A stretch of DNA of 25,169 nt, taken from positions 1 to 25,169 of the forward strand of contig CALLFD010000412.1 in assembly GCA_937997605.1 (NCBI GenBank), in the 5' to 3' direction. The position numbers and the translations under genes were made by a program. The notes beneath the pieces were generated by a model, which was not told the origin of the DNA, made no database searches, and was given only the letters and a program-made list of their open reading frames with translations. Numbering within the stretch: position 1 is the stretch's first letter; every line of letters starts with the position of its first letter. Source of the DNA: an uncultured Collinsella sp. (GTDB taxonomy: Bacteria; Actinomycetota; Coriobacteriia; Coriobacteriales; Coriobacteriaceae). Below are positions 7,755 through 15,756 of the stretch, piece after piece.

Positions 7755-8855
7755 TCAACAACGACATGCGGTAGCTAGAAACACTATACCAAGAAGGAAA
7801 AGCGTCACGGAAGTTGCGATCCAGTTGTTGTCGGCAGTCTTGGGGAGTGTCGCTGCGGTCACGTTGGTGGCTTTAGGCTTGGACGGCGTAGGCACCGTGG
7901 TCTTGGTCACCGTCGTCTTGGTCGTTATGTTTGTCTTGGGCGACGTAGCCGCAGGCTTCATTGCGGCAACCGTCGTTGGCTCCGTACCGGGTTGCTCTGC
8001 AGCGGGACCGACGCCACCATCAGGCGCGCCCGTCCCGCTGCCCGGCACATCGGACCCATCGTTCTCCCCCGCCGGAGGCATGGCGACATCGGGCTCAACC
8101 ATCACATGCGGTGCCACGACTCCTGCAGCATCCACAACGCCACTAGTACCAAAGGTCCCGCCAGCAGGCGTCACGAACCGCGCGGACACGAGCGACCCAC
8201 CCGTGCAAGCAACGCCGCCATCGGCACCGGCCGCGTCGAGCCACGAGGCGTCGACCGAAAGCCCGCACCCGGCCGAGCCGTCGCCAGCGTCCTGCAGGTA
8301 CAAACCGTAAGCGTACACGCCGGCGGCGGGCTCGGCACCGAAGGCGACGACGCGCCCGCCGCCGCGCACGGCCATGTCGCCGGCGATCACGCCGGCCACG
8401 GCCTCGTCCGTGACGTCGGCCCCGTCCGCCCGGGCATCGACGGCGCAGCCGTCCACCACGAGCGCCCGCGAGACGTGGATCGCGCACTGCGAGCCCGATG
8501 CCGCCAGGGACCCGGTGCCGCGAAGCGTCAGGCTGCCCCACACCTCCATGCCGCACTGCGTGATGTCCGCATCGGGCGCATTCGACTCCGTCACCGAGTT
8601 TTGCCCGGCGAGCGTCACGACCAGGTCGCCGTCGGCGGCGGTGGCGTCGCCCGCGTAGCCGTCAAGCTCCAGATGGCCGGCATCGGTCCAGGCCCAGCTG
8701 GGGCCCGACACGCCCGGCTCGCAGTACGTCGCGCCTGCGATAAACAGGCTCTCCGCGCCCGCGGCACAAGAAGGCCCGCCCAGCAAAACGCATAGGCAGG
8801 CCATGGCAGCGATCGCGATGCGATGACGGCCGGTGTGGGACTCGGCGGCAAACAT
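7755..8855 (-). CDS. LPxTA-anchored surface protein, copy 1
   Basis: The 366-aa product begins at ATG 8855, 5 nt after GGAG. It has a signal peptide (basic RHR, then IAIAAMACLCVLLGG, cleavage near CAAGA). Next comes a repetitive strand-rich region rich in Gly/Ala/Asp (LTLRGTGSLAASGSQ, VVDGCAVDARADGA, GVIAGDMAVRGGGRVVA) typical of a beta-helix or carbohydrate-adhesin-like fold. A Thr/Lys/Pro wall-spanning stretch (TNITTKTTVTKTTVPTPSKP) leads to LPKTA, a hydrophobic helix and a short Arg/Cys end. This is a sortase substrate; no sortase gene is in the window. It is paralogous to the 13351 gene. An upstream frame corresponding to the long form of copy 2 is out of phase here because of a small indel near 8900, which argues that the MFAAES start is the real one. 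Confidence 0.85.
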   Translation of the reverse strand: MFAAESHTGRHRIAIAAMACLCVLLGGPSCAAGAESLFIAGATYCEPGVSGPSWAWTDAGHLELDGYAGDATAADGDLVVTLAGQNSVTESNAPDADITQCGMEVWGSLTLRGTGSLAASGSQCAIHVSRALVVDGCAVDARADGADVTDEAVAGVIAGDMAVRGGGRVVAFGAEPAAGVYAYGLYLQDAGDGSAGCGLSVDASWLDAAGADGGVACTGGSLVSARFVTPAGGTFGTSGVVDAAGVVAPHVMVEPDVAMPPAGENDGSDVPGSGTGAPDGGVGPAAEQPGTEPTTVAAMKPAATSPKTNITTKTTVTKTTVPTPSKPKATNVTAATLPKTADNNWIATSVTLFLLGIVFLATACRC

Positions 8856-9025
8856 AGCCGCTCCGATCTTCGCAGGAGCCAATAGAATATGCACCAGAAA
8901 AATGCCCTGGTAGCAGCACCTATTAGTTTAGCGAGATCGATGCGGGAGCAAAGAGAAATCGCGTGGGCAATGTCCACAATTAGGTGTAAATCGTTTTGCC
9001 AGCCGGTGAAAGGGAGAATCAGCTT
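7770..9025 (-). repeat. long direct repeat, copy 1 (wall-protein gene and leader)
   Basis: The coding region and about 170 bp of leader match the segment 13410-14638 in the same orientation. In the leader long stretches are nearly identical by eye, including GTGTAAATCGTTTTGCCAG at the outer edge; similarity ends near 9025 and 14638. The coding match is weaker towards the 3' end, so the duplication is not recent over its whole length. Confidence 0.7.
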
Positions 9026-9384
9026 CCGAATTCGCCCTTCACGTTTCTGATGATGTTGTTTGATAAATGGTTCCGATAGTCCATAAAAGATGGTTCATAA
9101 TAGATTTAGATGAAAAACCTTCGGATTTGTAAGGCGGGGTCGCTGAGACGGTACCGCCTAGTTTTATCAGCGTGCGCCTAACGATCGAGATCACATTCTC
9201 CCTCGCGCGCGAAGAAGTCTTGCCCTGCGAAGACTATGATCGGTTGGACAGGCCCGGCGTATATCGCGTACTTCCGTAGTTTTTCTTCGGAATATCCGTA
9301 TTAAAAATACGGGCAAATTGACCAATTTGCTAAGCTACTTTATCCTGTGTTTCAAATAGACTCAGAAAGCAGAGGAGCCGTGCC
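9026..9384. promoter_or_regulatory. promoter region of the AbiL-like pair
   Basis: TTGACC (9318-9323) and TATCCT (9341-9346) are 17 nt apart, a good sigma70 match, 39 nt before the start codon at 9385. Just upstream of the -35 is CCGTATT-AAA-AATACGG (9296-9312), a perfect 7-bp inverted repeat placed well for a regulator. GAGGAG lies 7 nt before the ATG. No gene is seen between 9026 and 9290; an imperfect hairpin AGGCGG...CCGCCT near 9130-9160 followed by AGTTTT might be a weak terminator. Confidence 0.6.
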
Positions 9385-10500
9385 ATGCTCAAGAAGTTTT
9401 CGGTTTCAAATTTCAAGTGCTTCAATAAGCGAATTACATTTGATCTATCCGATCCCGCCAACTATTCATTCAATCAACAGGTAATTCAGGATGGCATTAA
9501 GGCAAAGGGCATCATATATGGTGCGAATGGCAGTGGAAAGTCCAATTTCGCCCTCGCGATATTCGACATTGTTCTGCATCTGACCGACAAGGAAAAGCTG
9601 CTCAAAAAATACTCGCCATACCGGTGCCTTAATTCAAAGAGTTCAATTACAGAGTTTCAATACGATTTTGTCTTCGACAATATCGAGGTCGTATACCGCT
9701 ACGGGAAAACCGACCCACAGACGCTTGTATACGAGAGTCTGTACATTGCTGGCGTGGAGGTCTTGAGCTACAGGTTCGACGCTCAAACGGGCCATGTTGA
9801 CCTGCCGGGCGCCGAGTCCCTCTCGCTTTCTACCGATCTCCCCACTGAGTCCGACAGGCTGTCGCGTGTCAAATATGTCAAGAGCAATGCAATACTGCGA
9901 GATGAGCCGTCTGCCAGGGCGTTTAGAGCCTTCACCTCCTTTGTCGACAACATGCTCATGTTCTACTCGCTCGATGAGCGTGGATATCAGGGGCTTTCGG
10001 TTGGCTCGGATATCTTTACCCAGGGCATTATTCGCGAAGGAAAGATGGAGGACTTCCAAGAATTCTTGCGCCAGCAGGGAATCTCCCTGAACCTCGTATC
10101 CGTGGACGTGAATGGAGTTCCCGAGCTTTATTGCAGGTTCGAGGGCGGTACCGTTTCGTTTGCGTCGGTCGCCTCGACAGGCACCATGTCACTTGCTCTG
10201 TACTACTACTGGTATATCAAGATGAGCAAGGCTTCCTTGGTCTTTATCGATGAATTCGATGCCTTTTATCACTTTGAATTGTCCCGGTCGATCGTGGAGA
10301 TGCTACGGGACCTTGAGGGTGTCCAGGTTTTCATTACGACGCACAACACGGACCTTTTGACGAACGACCTCATGCGTCCCGATGTCTATTTCATTCTCAA
10401 GGAGGGGGAGATTTGCTCGCTGGAAAAGCTAACACCCAAGGAGCTCAGATTGGCGCATAACCTCCAGAAGATGTTTAAGGCCGGTGCTTTCGATGGCTAG
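9385..10500 (+). CDS. AAA/ABC-type ATPase of an AbiL-like (PARIS-like) defence pair
   Basis: The 371-aa ATPase begins with the LKKFSVSNFKCF strand typical of RecF/OLD-like SMC ATPases. Walker A is GANGSGKS (46-53). An ABC-signature-like ASTGTMSL spans 263-270, Walker B LVFIDE ends at E290, and the switch histidine lies in TTHN (318-321). The text FDLSDPANYSFN after the first strand and the GLAIFDIVLHLTDKEK-like helix are usual in ATPases paired with TOPRIM-like partners in AbiL systems. It is read as the sensor ATPase of an abortive-infection pair whose partner overlaps its stop. AriA of PARIS is the closest alternative. The gene has its own promoter. Confidence 0.8.
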   Translation: MLKKFSVSNFKCFNKRITFDLSDPANYSFNQQVIQDGIKAKGIIYGANGSGKSNFALAIFDIVLHLTDKEKLLKKYSPYRCLNSKSSITEFQYDFVFDNIEVVYRYGKTDPQTLVYESLYIAGVEVLSYRFDAQTGHVDLPGAESLSLSTDLPTESDRLSRVKYVKSNAILRDEPSARAFRAFTSFVDNMLMFYSLDERGYQGLSVGSDIFTQGIIREGKMEDFQEFLRQQGISLNLVSVDVNGVPELYCRFEGGTVSFASVASTGTMSLALYYYWYIKMSKASLVFIDEFDAFYHFELSRSIVEMLRDLEGVQVFITTHNTDLLTNDLMRPDVYFILKEGEICSLEKLTPKELRLAHNLQKMFKAGAFDG

Positions 10501-11290
10501 CCCGGTCACGCTCTTCATCGTTGAAGGAGAGTCGCGTGACCTGCGCTTTGCGGAGAAGATGAAGGATCTTTTTCTGAAAGGGAGAGATGACCTGAGGGTG
10601 ATCTGTCTGCCAGCGGCGCAGAACATCTACATGCTTTACGAGCGGCTTGCAGAGGAGGACTTCGATCTGGATGTTGTGGAGGTACTGAGAGAAACGGTGC
10701 CTTCTGCTGCAAAATGTCTAGAGGGCGTGGAGAGGGATTCTGTTGATGAGGTCTTTCTCTTCTTTGACTACGACTCTCATCAGAACAATGCGCCTGGATG
10801 CGAGTCCGATGCCCTTGTGGAGGCGATGCTCCTCGCATTCGATAACGAGCACGAGAGCGGAAAGCTCTATATAAGCTACCCGATGGTCGAGGCACTGTAC
10901 GATTATCGCGCAGGGCAGTGCCAGGCGCATTCAGGCTGTTTTGTTGACAACTCGGAAATCGCTCAATATAAAAATAAGTCGGGAGAGGGAAACGTTAACG
11001 TGGGGAAGCACATGGAGCTTCCCCAATGGAAAGATGCAATCGCTGCCTTCGTATTGAGATGCAAGTGCCTGCTCGGTCTCGATGAGGTTTCATTTGAGAC
11101 GTATCGAGAGCTGGTTACGGTCGATGCGATCTTCCGCGAGGAGAAAAGGATGCGGATCGAGGACGGTTCGGTGTTTGTGCTATCGGCTTTTCCAGAGTTT
11201 CTGCTCGACTATTTCGGTGATAAGTTCTTTAATTCCATGGCTCCGATGCGCCACCTTAAGTTCGATGATTGCCCCCGAGGAAATGGATGA
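10493..11290 (+). CDS. TOPRIM-like nuclease partner of the AbiL-like ATPase
   Basis: The 265-aa product starts at ATG 10493, overlapping the ATPase stop in ATGGCTAG; a GTG at 10484 is the alternative. Two TOPRIM hallmarks are visible: LFIVEGES (catalytic E11) and VFLFFDYDSH (D92 and D94 as the DxD). OLD-family and AriB/DUF4435 nucleases share this arrangement, and AbiLii-type proteins are the expected partner of this ATPase type. The translational overlap implies stoichiometric expression. The end is odd: PRGNG-stop follows a run of five C near 11274, and one C fewer would extend the frame by about 20 residues to the TGA near 11335 (see findings). Confidence 0.75.
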   Translation: MASPVTLFIVEGESRDLRFAEKMKDLFLKGRDDLRVICLPAAQNIYMLYERLAEEDFDLDVVEVLRETVPSAAKCLEGVERDSVDEVFLFFDYDSHQNNAPGCESDALVEAMLLAFDNEHESGKLYISYPMVEALYDYRAGQCQAHSGCFVDNSEIAQYKNKSGEGNVNVGKHMELPQWKDAIAAFVLRCKCLLGLDEVSFETYRELVTVDAIFREEKRMRIEDGSVFVLSAFPEFLLDYFGDKFFNSMAPMRHLKFDDCPRGNG

Positions 11291-11677
11291 GACGCAATTA
11301 ATCTCGCGGGTACAGGTTCTCCTGTCTAAATTGTGAACTCGGCATAAGAGATGTTGTTGGCCATGCCCCGGACAGCATCCAGTCGATGATGTTCTCTTGC
11401 CTGATGCCGCCGCGACCTCCCACGTCAACGCGGTCGAGCGTGAGCGGGGTCTTCGGATAGTTGTTCCGAATCGCCTGCAGCGGCGCGAGCTCGGGAAAGT
11501 ACCTCACTATCAGCTTCCCCCACTCCGACTTCGGGTTCACGCAGGTGATGTGGAACCCGTTAAGCCCAGCTTGGACAAGCTGTTAGGAGACTGGCATTTC
11601 GCCTGCGTCGATCTCGAGAGGATCGGCGACAAGGTTGCGAACAAGGACTGGAAAGGTCATTATGAGGGGTAAATAAG
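11291..11677. other. stretch with fragments of unknown genes
   Basis: Two protein-like fragments are visible without an intact gene. On the minus strand, about 11340-11585, an open frame reads GLNGFHITCVNPKSEWGKL and onward through TLDRVDVGGRGG and NIIDWMLSGAWP, bounded by a stop on the N-terminal side. On the plus strand, about 11540-11672, a frame ends LLGDWHFACVDLERIGDKVA and stops 5 nt before the ApeA-like gene. Neither was assigned. Both look like gene ends left by insertions. No terminator is clear after the TOPRIM gene. Confidence 0.35.
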
Positions 11678-13198
11678 ATGACAGACAACACGTATTCGGG
11701 AACTCTAAAATTCAAAGATGTTGATTTTGTCTTTGTGTTCGATGGCTCTGAGCTTGTTCTCATCCCGCCCAAAGAACGCAAGAATGACATTATGTGGGGT
11801 TGGCTAAAAAAAGAAATTTGCCCCGGTGTGTATACATCCGGCGACCCTTTGACTGTTGATGTGCCTTATCTTGACGGCTTCTGCAACGAGACAAGCAAGC
11901 GATTGATCTTTTTGACCAGGGAGGAATCGACTGTCGGAAGTCGAAATTCGACTCTGTATATCAACGTTGCTGGGTATCTGGAATGTAGCCCGAATACCAA
12001 TGGTTTTTGCAGGATGACTCTATCCGGCAGGGCCTTGAATTACATTCATCCGGTTAATAGGGCATTCTCGCAGGTATTTGATTCTGACGACCTTACAGAA
12101 AAGGGAATCATCTCAATCAGGACAAATGGATTCGACAGAACTTCGACCGTGAAGAGAGCATTTCGCTTTGAGGGCAGAGATATCGCGGCGTATTTCTCAG
12201 TTGGGTGGACATGCAGTATGAAAATTAGTACTCCACCCATCACCCTTAATTCCAGCATGATTTTCGAGTTTGATGAAACGGACGATTACTGGTTTTTCTA
12301 TCGCCTGTGGCATGCAGCAGAAGACTTCCTCAAATATCTGACATTCAGCAAAAACACACTAATTGAGGATTGCAGCCTGCAGGCTATGTACGACGACTCG
12401 CATTACCCCAGCACAGCTGAATTCAAGCTAGCGAGATCCTCAGAGCCATTTGATACCAAGCCTCTTGAAAAAGGTCGATATATTCAGCTGTCTTTGCTGG
12501 ACCCGTATGAGATTAAAATGTTTGGAGCGATTGCAGACGGAGAAATCTACCTAAGGCATATTCCTGAAACATACGAAAAGGGACATACGCTCGATGCATC
12601 GGACTTCGTGCTGACTTCCGCAGCATTTGAATGGGAATTTGACCAAGCGTATCCAAGCGGAGTTGTCAAATCAGAAGCTCGAGTGGCTGCTGAGCAACGA
12701 GCATCAGCTCAGATGGATGAATGCATTAACCAAAGCTCCGGAAAAGCTAAAAAGATATTGAAATATGCAAAGAAGAGCATCGGCTTTAGCAATCTGGAAT
12801 CGAAGATAGTACAGGCTGGTCGAGATTTTCATGAAATGATTGGGGTATTTGGGGAAGGTCTATACAAAAGGAATGATGAGGAATTTTCCTACGAAGTCAT
12901 TGGAAGCAGGCTGGCTGAGCAAAGAAATGACTTTGCGCATGGAAACATTGACAAGGATTTCAAAGGCGCTGCCATTCTTGATTTGCTGCTTCTACGCTAT
13001 CTTGTCTATGCAATGCAGCTGAAGCGCATCGGTGTCTCAGCTGCAAATACTCGCAGAGCGATAAATGAGCTATTTGGCTTAATGTATTACCTCCCTGCAG
13101 AAGACGGTGACACAGAGACGGTGGCCAAGAACACTGAGATAAATGAGCCGAACAACGAAACCGAAGGCAATGCAGACGAAATCGTAGAGGCGGAATAG
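11678..13198 (+). CDS. ApeA-like HEPN anti-phage protein
   Basis: The 506-aa product starts at ATG 11678 behind GAGGGG at 10 nt. The N-terminus opens with YSGTLKFKDVDF, in the style of the ApeA N-terminal domain, followed by a long strand-rich region. The C-terminal third is helical and contains RNDFAHG, with R416 and H421 giving the HEPN Rx4-6H ribonuclease motif. The end (about 475-506) is a disordered Glu/Asn/Thr tail. ApeA proteins act alone and are thought to cut RNA on infection. It is AT-richer than the flanking wall-protein genes, consistent with transfer. A generic HEPN protein with an unrelated sensor is the alternative. Confidence 0.7.
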   Translation: MTDNTYSGTLKFKDVDFVFVFDGSELVLIPPKERKNDIMWGWLKKEICPGVYTSGDPLTVDVPYLDGFCNETSKRLIFLTREESTVGSRNSTLYINVAGYLECSPNTNGFCRMTLSGRALNYIHPVNRAFSQVFDSDDLTEKGIISIRTNGFDRTSTVKRAFRFEGRDIAAYFSVGWTCSMKISTPPITLNSSMIFEFDETDDYWFFYRLWHAAEDFLKYLTFSKNTLIEDCSLQAMYDDSHYPSTAEFKLARSSEPFDTKPLEKGRYIQLSLLDPYEIKMFGAIADGEIYLRHIPETYEKGHTLDASDFVLTSAAFEWEFDQAYPSGVVKSEARVAAEQRASAQMDECINQSSGKAKKILKYAKKSIGFSNLESKIVQAGRDFHEMIGVFGEGLYKRNDEEFSYEVIGSRLAEQRNDFAHGNIDKDFKGAAILDLLLLRYLVYAMQLKRIGVSAANTRRAINELFGLMYYLPAEDGDTETVAKNTEINEPNNETEGNADEIVEAE

Positions 13199-13269
13199 AA
13201 TGGTTCCCGACTGCTGCGGAATGTACGGATTGCTGCCGTATCCTTAGTAATTAAAACTGTCCGTTCAGT

Positions 13270-13308
13270 AGTAGGGGCGCGCCGGCGTTAGCCGGTGCGC
13301 CCCTACTT
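13270..13308. terminator. strong GC-rich hairpin, probably a shared terminator
   Basis: AGTAGGGGCGCGCCGGC (13270-13286) pairs with GCCGGTGCGCCCCTACT around a GTTA loop with one G-T pair; TTTG follows on the plus strand. It sits between the convergent ApeA-like gene and the second wall-protein gene and can serve both. Confidence 0.7.
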
Positions 13309-13350
13309 TGGGAAACATAAAACTCGCTTTTAATCGGTTGCCTGCGTAGC

Positions 13351-14472
13351 TCAAAGCGGGAACAACCGCCATGACGATGCATGCGATACCGAGCAGCGGT
13401 GCGCGGCAGCTATAAGCGCTGCTCCTAGCAGGAATAGCGCTAATGAGGCGGCGATCCAGTTGCTGTCGGCGGTCTTGGGGAGCGTGGCGGTGGCGGCGCC
13501 GGCAGCCTTGGCCTTGGATGGCGTGGACACCGTGGTCCTGTTTACTGTCGTTTTGGTTGTCGTGATCGTCTTGGGCGTCGCAGTCGCGGGCTTCAGGGCG
13601 GGATCCGTCGCGGACCCGGCACCGGGCTGCCCACCGGCAGGACCGGCGCCACCGGGCACCTCGCGCCCGTCGGTCTCCCCCGCCGGCGCCGTCGCGCCCT
13701 CGGGCTCAATCACCACGTGCGCTGCCACGACCCCTGCAGCATCCACCCCGCCACTAGCACCAAAGGTCCCGCCAACAGGCGACACAAAGCGCGCGGACTT
13801 AAGCGACCCGCCCGCGCACGCAACACCGCTGTCGGCACCGGTGGCATCGAGCCATGATGCATCGACGGAAAGCCGACGGGCGGCCGCACCATCGCCAAGG
13901 CCCGCGTCCTGCAGATACACGCCGTAGGCGCGCACGCCCGCCCCGGACCCGGCGCCCGCGGCAACGACGCGCCCGCCGCCGCGCACGGCCATGTCGCCTG
14001 CGATCACGCCGGCGACCGCCTCATCCGTAATATCGGCCCCGTCCGCCCGGGCATCGACGGTGCATCCATCCACCACGAGCGCCTGCGAGACGTGGATCCC
14101 GCACTGCGAGCCCGTTGCCGTCAGGGTCCCGGTACCGCGAAGCGTCAGGTTGCCCCACACCTCCATGCCGCTCAGCGTGATGTCCGCATCGGGCGCATGC
14201 GACTCCGTCACGGAGTTTTGCCCGGCAAGCGTCAGCACCAGGTCGCCCTCGGCGCCGATGGCCTCGCCCGCGTAGCCGTTAAGCTCCAGGTGGTCGGCAT
14301 CGGTCCAGGCCCAGCCGGGGCCCGACACGCCCGACTCGTAGTACGTCGCGCCCGCGATGATGAGGCTCTCAGCGCCCGCGGCATAAGAAGGCCCGCCCAG
14401 CAAAACGCATAGGCAGGCCATGGCAACAATCGCAATGTAATGACGGCTGGTGTAGGACTCGGCAGCAAACAT
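13351..14472 (-). CDS. LPxTA-anchored surface protein, copy 2
   Basis: The 373-aa product starts at ATG 14472, 5 nt after GGAG. It has the same plan as copy 1: signal peptide (HYIAIVAMACLCVLLGG, cut near YAAGA), Gly/Ala/Asp-rich strand repeats, a Thr/Lys spacer (TITTTKTTVNRTTVSTPSK), LPKTA, a hydrophobic helix and an Arg. It differs by a longer tail after the helix (HRCSVSHASSWRLFPL); copy 1 has a TGA where this copy reads TCG. A 16-residue tail past the positive charge is unusual for a sortase substrate and may slow or alter sorting. The frame stays open 40 codons upstream, but copy 1 does not keep that frame, so the short start is preferred. Confidence 0.85.
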   Translation of the reverse strand: MFAAESYTSRHYIAIVAMACLCVLLGGPSYAAGAESLIIAGATYYESGVSGPGWAWTDADHLELNGYAGEAIGAEGDLVLTLAGQNSVTESHAPDADITLSGMEVWGNLTLRGTGTLTATGSQCGIHVSQALVVDGCTVDARADGADITDEAVAGVIAGDMAVRGGGRVVAAGAGSGAGVRAYGVYLQDAGLGDGAAARRLSVDASWLDATGADSGVACAGGSLKSARFVSPVGGTFGASGGVDAAGVVAAHVVIEPEGATAPAGETDGREVPGGAGPAGGQPGAGSATDPALKPATATPKTITTTKTTVNRTTVSTPSKAKAAGAATATLPKTADSNWIAASLALFLLGAALIAAAHRCSVSHASSWRLFPL

Positions 14473-14638
14473 ACCCGCTCCGATCTTCGCAGAGCCAATA
14501 GAATGTGCACCAGAAAATGCCCTGGTAGCAGCAGTTATAAGTTTAGCGAGATCAATGCGTGAGCAAAGACAAATCGCGTGAGCAATGTCCACAATTAGGT
14601 GTAAATCGTTTTGCCAGTCGGTGAAAGGAAGAATCTGG
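13410..14638 (-). repeat. long direct repeat, copy 2 (wall-protein gene and leader)
   Basis: This is the partner of 7770-9025 in the same orientation. The leader 14473-14638 is almost the same as that of copy 1, with a few substitutions and 1-2 nt indels. The interval 14639-14832 upstream of it holds no supported gene. Confidence 0.7.
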
Positions 14639-14832
14639 GCTCGACATAATCGTGCACAACTCCGTACGGATTGGGATGGTTGAAGTGAGCATGTGCGATA
14701 GGTACAGGGCCGGGGTTTCTAGCGAGTGGCGACAGCCGCGCGGCATCGAAAGGACGGGTGCGAACCCATGCGAAAGCGCTGAGTATTTGCACGTTTCCGT
14801 ACCGCGAATACAGTTGGTACGGAGAAAGACGA

Positions 14833-14964
14833 TTACTCAAGCACGGGCAAGTCTGGATGATTCTTCTCTTTTATTTCGGTAAAAAACTCCCCAAGCGTCT
14901 TCTCCTCCCACGCCGGATACTCCGACCCGTCGTCGGTCTTAAAACGCAAATAAGGCTGTTCCAT
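14833..14964 (-). pseudogene. hsdS: type I restriction specificity subunit HsdS, N-terminal stub
   Basis: ATG 14964 with GGGAGG 8 nt upstream opens a 43-codon frame: PYLRFKTDDG, then YPAWEEKTLGEFF, then EKNHPDLPVLE-stop. The P-x-LRFK...W...KLGE opening and the N-x-DLPVL step are typical of the first residues of HsdS. About 350 or more residues of target-recognition domains are missing; the sequence past the TAA shows no HsdS text before the second wall-protein repeat begins. The good ribosome site suggests the stub may still be translated. Confidence 0.75.
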
Positions 14965-14978
14965 ATCATTCACCTCCC

Positions 14979-15542
14979 TTAAATCACATCATCTTTGACT
15001 GTGTCGCGCAACGCGTCTACATTTGCTTTTAACGGGCTCATATCCAACAGGTCGCAAGCGAACTTCCACAAGATTCGCTTCGGTGATTTATCACAATATT
15101 CGACTACCGGCATTCCCTGTACTTTGCTAATCAAAGCGTCGCGCCAGTCCTCATCAAATGTAAACGGACGATATTCCATTCCTTGTTCGTTCGCCTCGTA
15201 CGACCCCATCACGATAGGGAAACGAACATCAAACGTCGAAAATGGTGAGAACTTAGCATTGCCGTAAATAGCGATGTCCACAATCTTCCCATCCAGCTCG
15301 AGCCACGCATGATAGAACTCATAGCCGCTTGGAGGCACGACCAGCCCGTAGCAAATACGAGGCTTGTAACCAAGATATTTCAGCGCAATAAACAGCTCGA
15401 CCGTCGTGGACAGACAGCCATCCGGCTCTTCGGCCGCGCACATTTTATTGAATGCCTTGGTCATCGCAAAAACCATTTTCTTGTCTTCAAATCCAGAGAG
15501 CTGTCGCTGAATATAATGAATTGCGTCGTAATCTCGTTTCAA
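14979..15542 (-). CDS. transglutaminase/papain-fold protein inside a type I R-M locus
   Basis: The 187-aa product is best started at TTG 15542, which has AGAGGAG 8 nt upstream; an ATG at 15560 that overlaps the hsdM stop would put the ribosome site inside the gene. The core has DGCLSTTVEL (C43), EFYHAWLELDG (H78) and KIVDIAIYGN (D89). This is the Cys-His-Asp order and spacing of transglutaminase-like thiol enzymes, including the lasso-peptide B2 group. The remainder is helical. No precursor peptide or B1-type gene is nearby. It lies 14 nt before the hsdS stub and just after the hsdM remnant, so it was probably an accessory gene of the R-M operon and looks intact. The substrate is unknown. Confidence 0.65.
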   Translation of the reverse strand: MKRDYDAIHYIQRQLSGFEDKKMVFAMTKAFNKMCAAEEPDGCLSTTVELFIALKYLGYKPRICYGLVVPPSGYEFYHAWLELDGKIVDIAIYGNAKFSPFSTFDVRFPIVMGSYEANEQGMEYRPFTFDEDWRDALISKVQGMPVVEYCDKSPKRILWKFACDLLDMSPLKANVDALRDTVKDDVI

Positions 15543-15556
15543 TTGTCTTTCTCCTC

Positions 15557-15721
15557 TCATAGTCCCAGCTGTGAAAGCATGCCCTCGACCTTGGCGATGG
15601 CCGCCGCCTTTTCGGCCTCGATGCGCTTGATGTCGTCGCGCACGGCAGCAAGGTCCACCGGCTCCTCTTCCGCGAACGTGTCCACGTAGCGTGGGATGTT
15701 CAGGTTCCAGCCGTTGACGCA
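15557..15721 (-). pseudogene. hsdM: type I methyltransferase HsdM, C-terminal remnant
   Basis: About 54 codons match the extreme C-terminus of HsdM. NLNIPRYVDTF is followed by EEEPVDLAAV, an IEAEKAAAIAKVEG coiled helix and SQLGL-stop, the usual end of the family. Everything upstream, including the catalytic N-PP-Y domain, is gone. Homology stops at about 15721, and 36 bp later comes the stop of the CBASS effector, so a deletion or insertion junction lies between them. Confidence 0.8.
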
Positions 15722-15756
15722 GCAGCACCGCCAACCGGCCGTCATCGTCGTCCAGG

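Noticed and set aside
7360..8795. Long plus-strand open frames in GC-rich DNA opposite the first wall-protein gene
   Set aside because: They are shadows of the wall-protein gene: no ribosome site, low-complexity Ala/Pro/Arg translation, and the minus strand has signal peptide and LPKTA.
13460..14412. Plus-strand frames opposite the second wall-protein gene
   Set aside because: Same reason; the minus-strand product is complete and paralogous to copy 1.
14473..14592. Longer N-terminus for the second wall protein (start at 14592)
   Set aside because: Copy 1 loses that frame through an indel, while both copies keep GGAG 5 nt before the MFAAES start.
14595..14840. 81-residue minus-strand frame overlapping the hsdS stub
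   Set aside because: No ribosome site and its text changes style across the repeat border; it may hold remains of a lost gene but is not supported.
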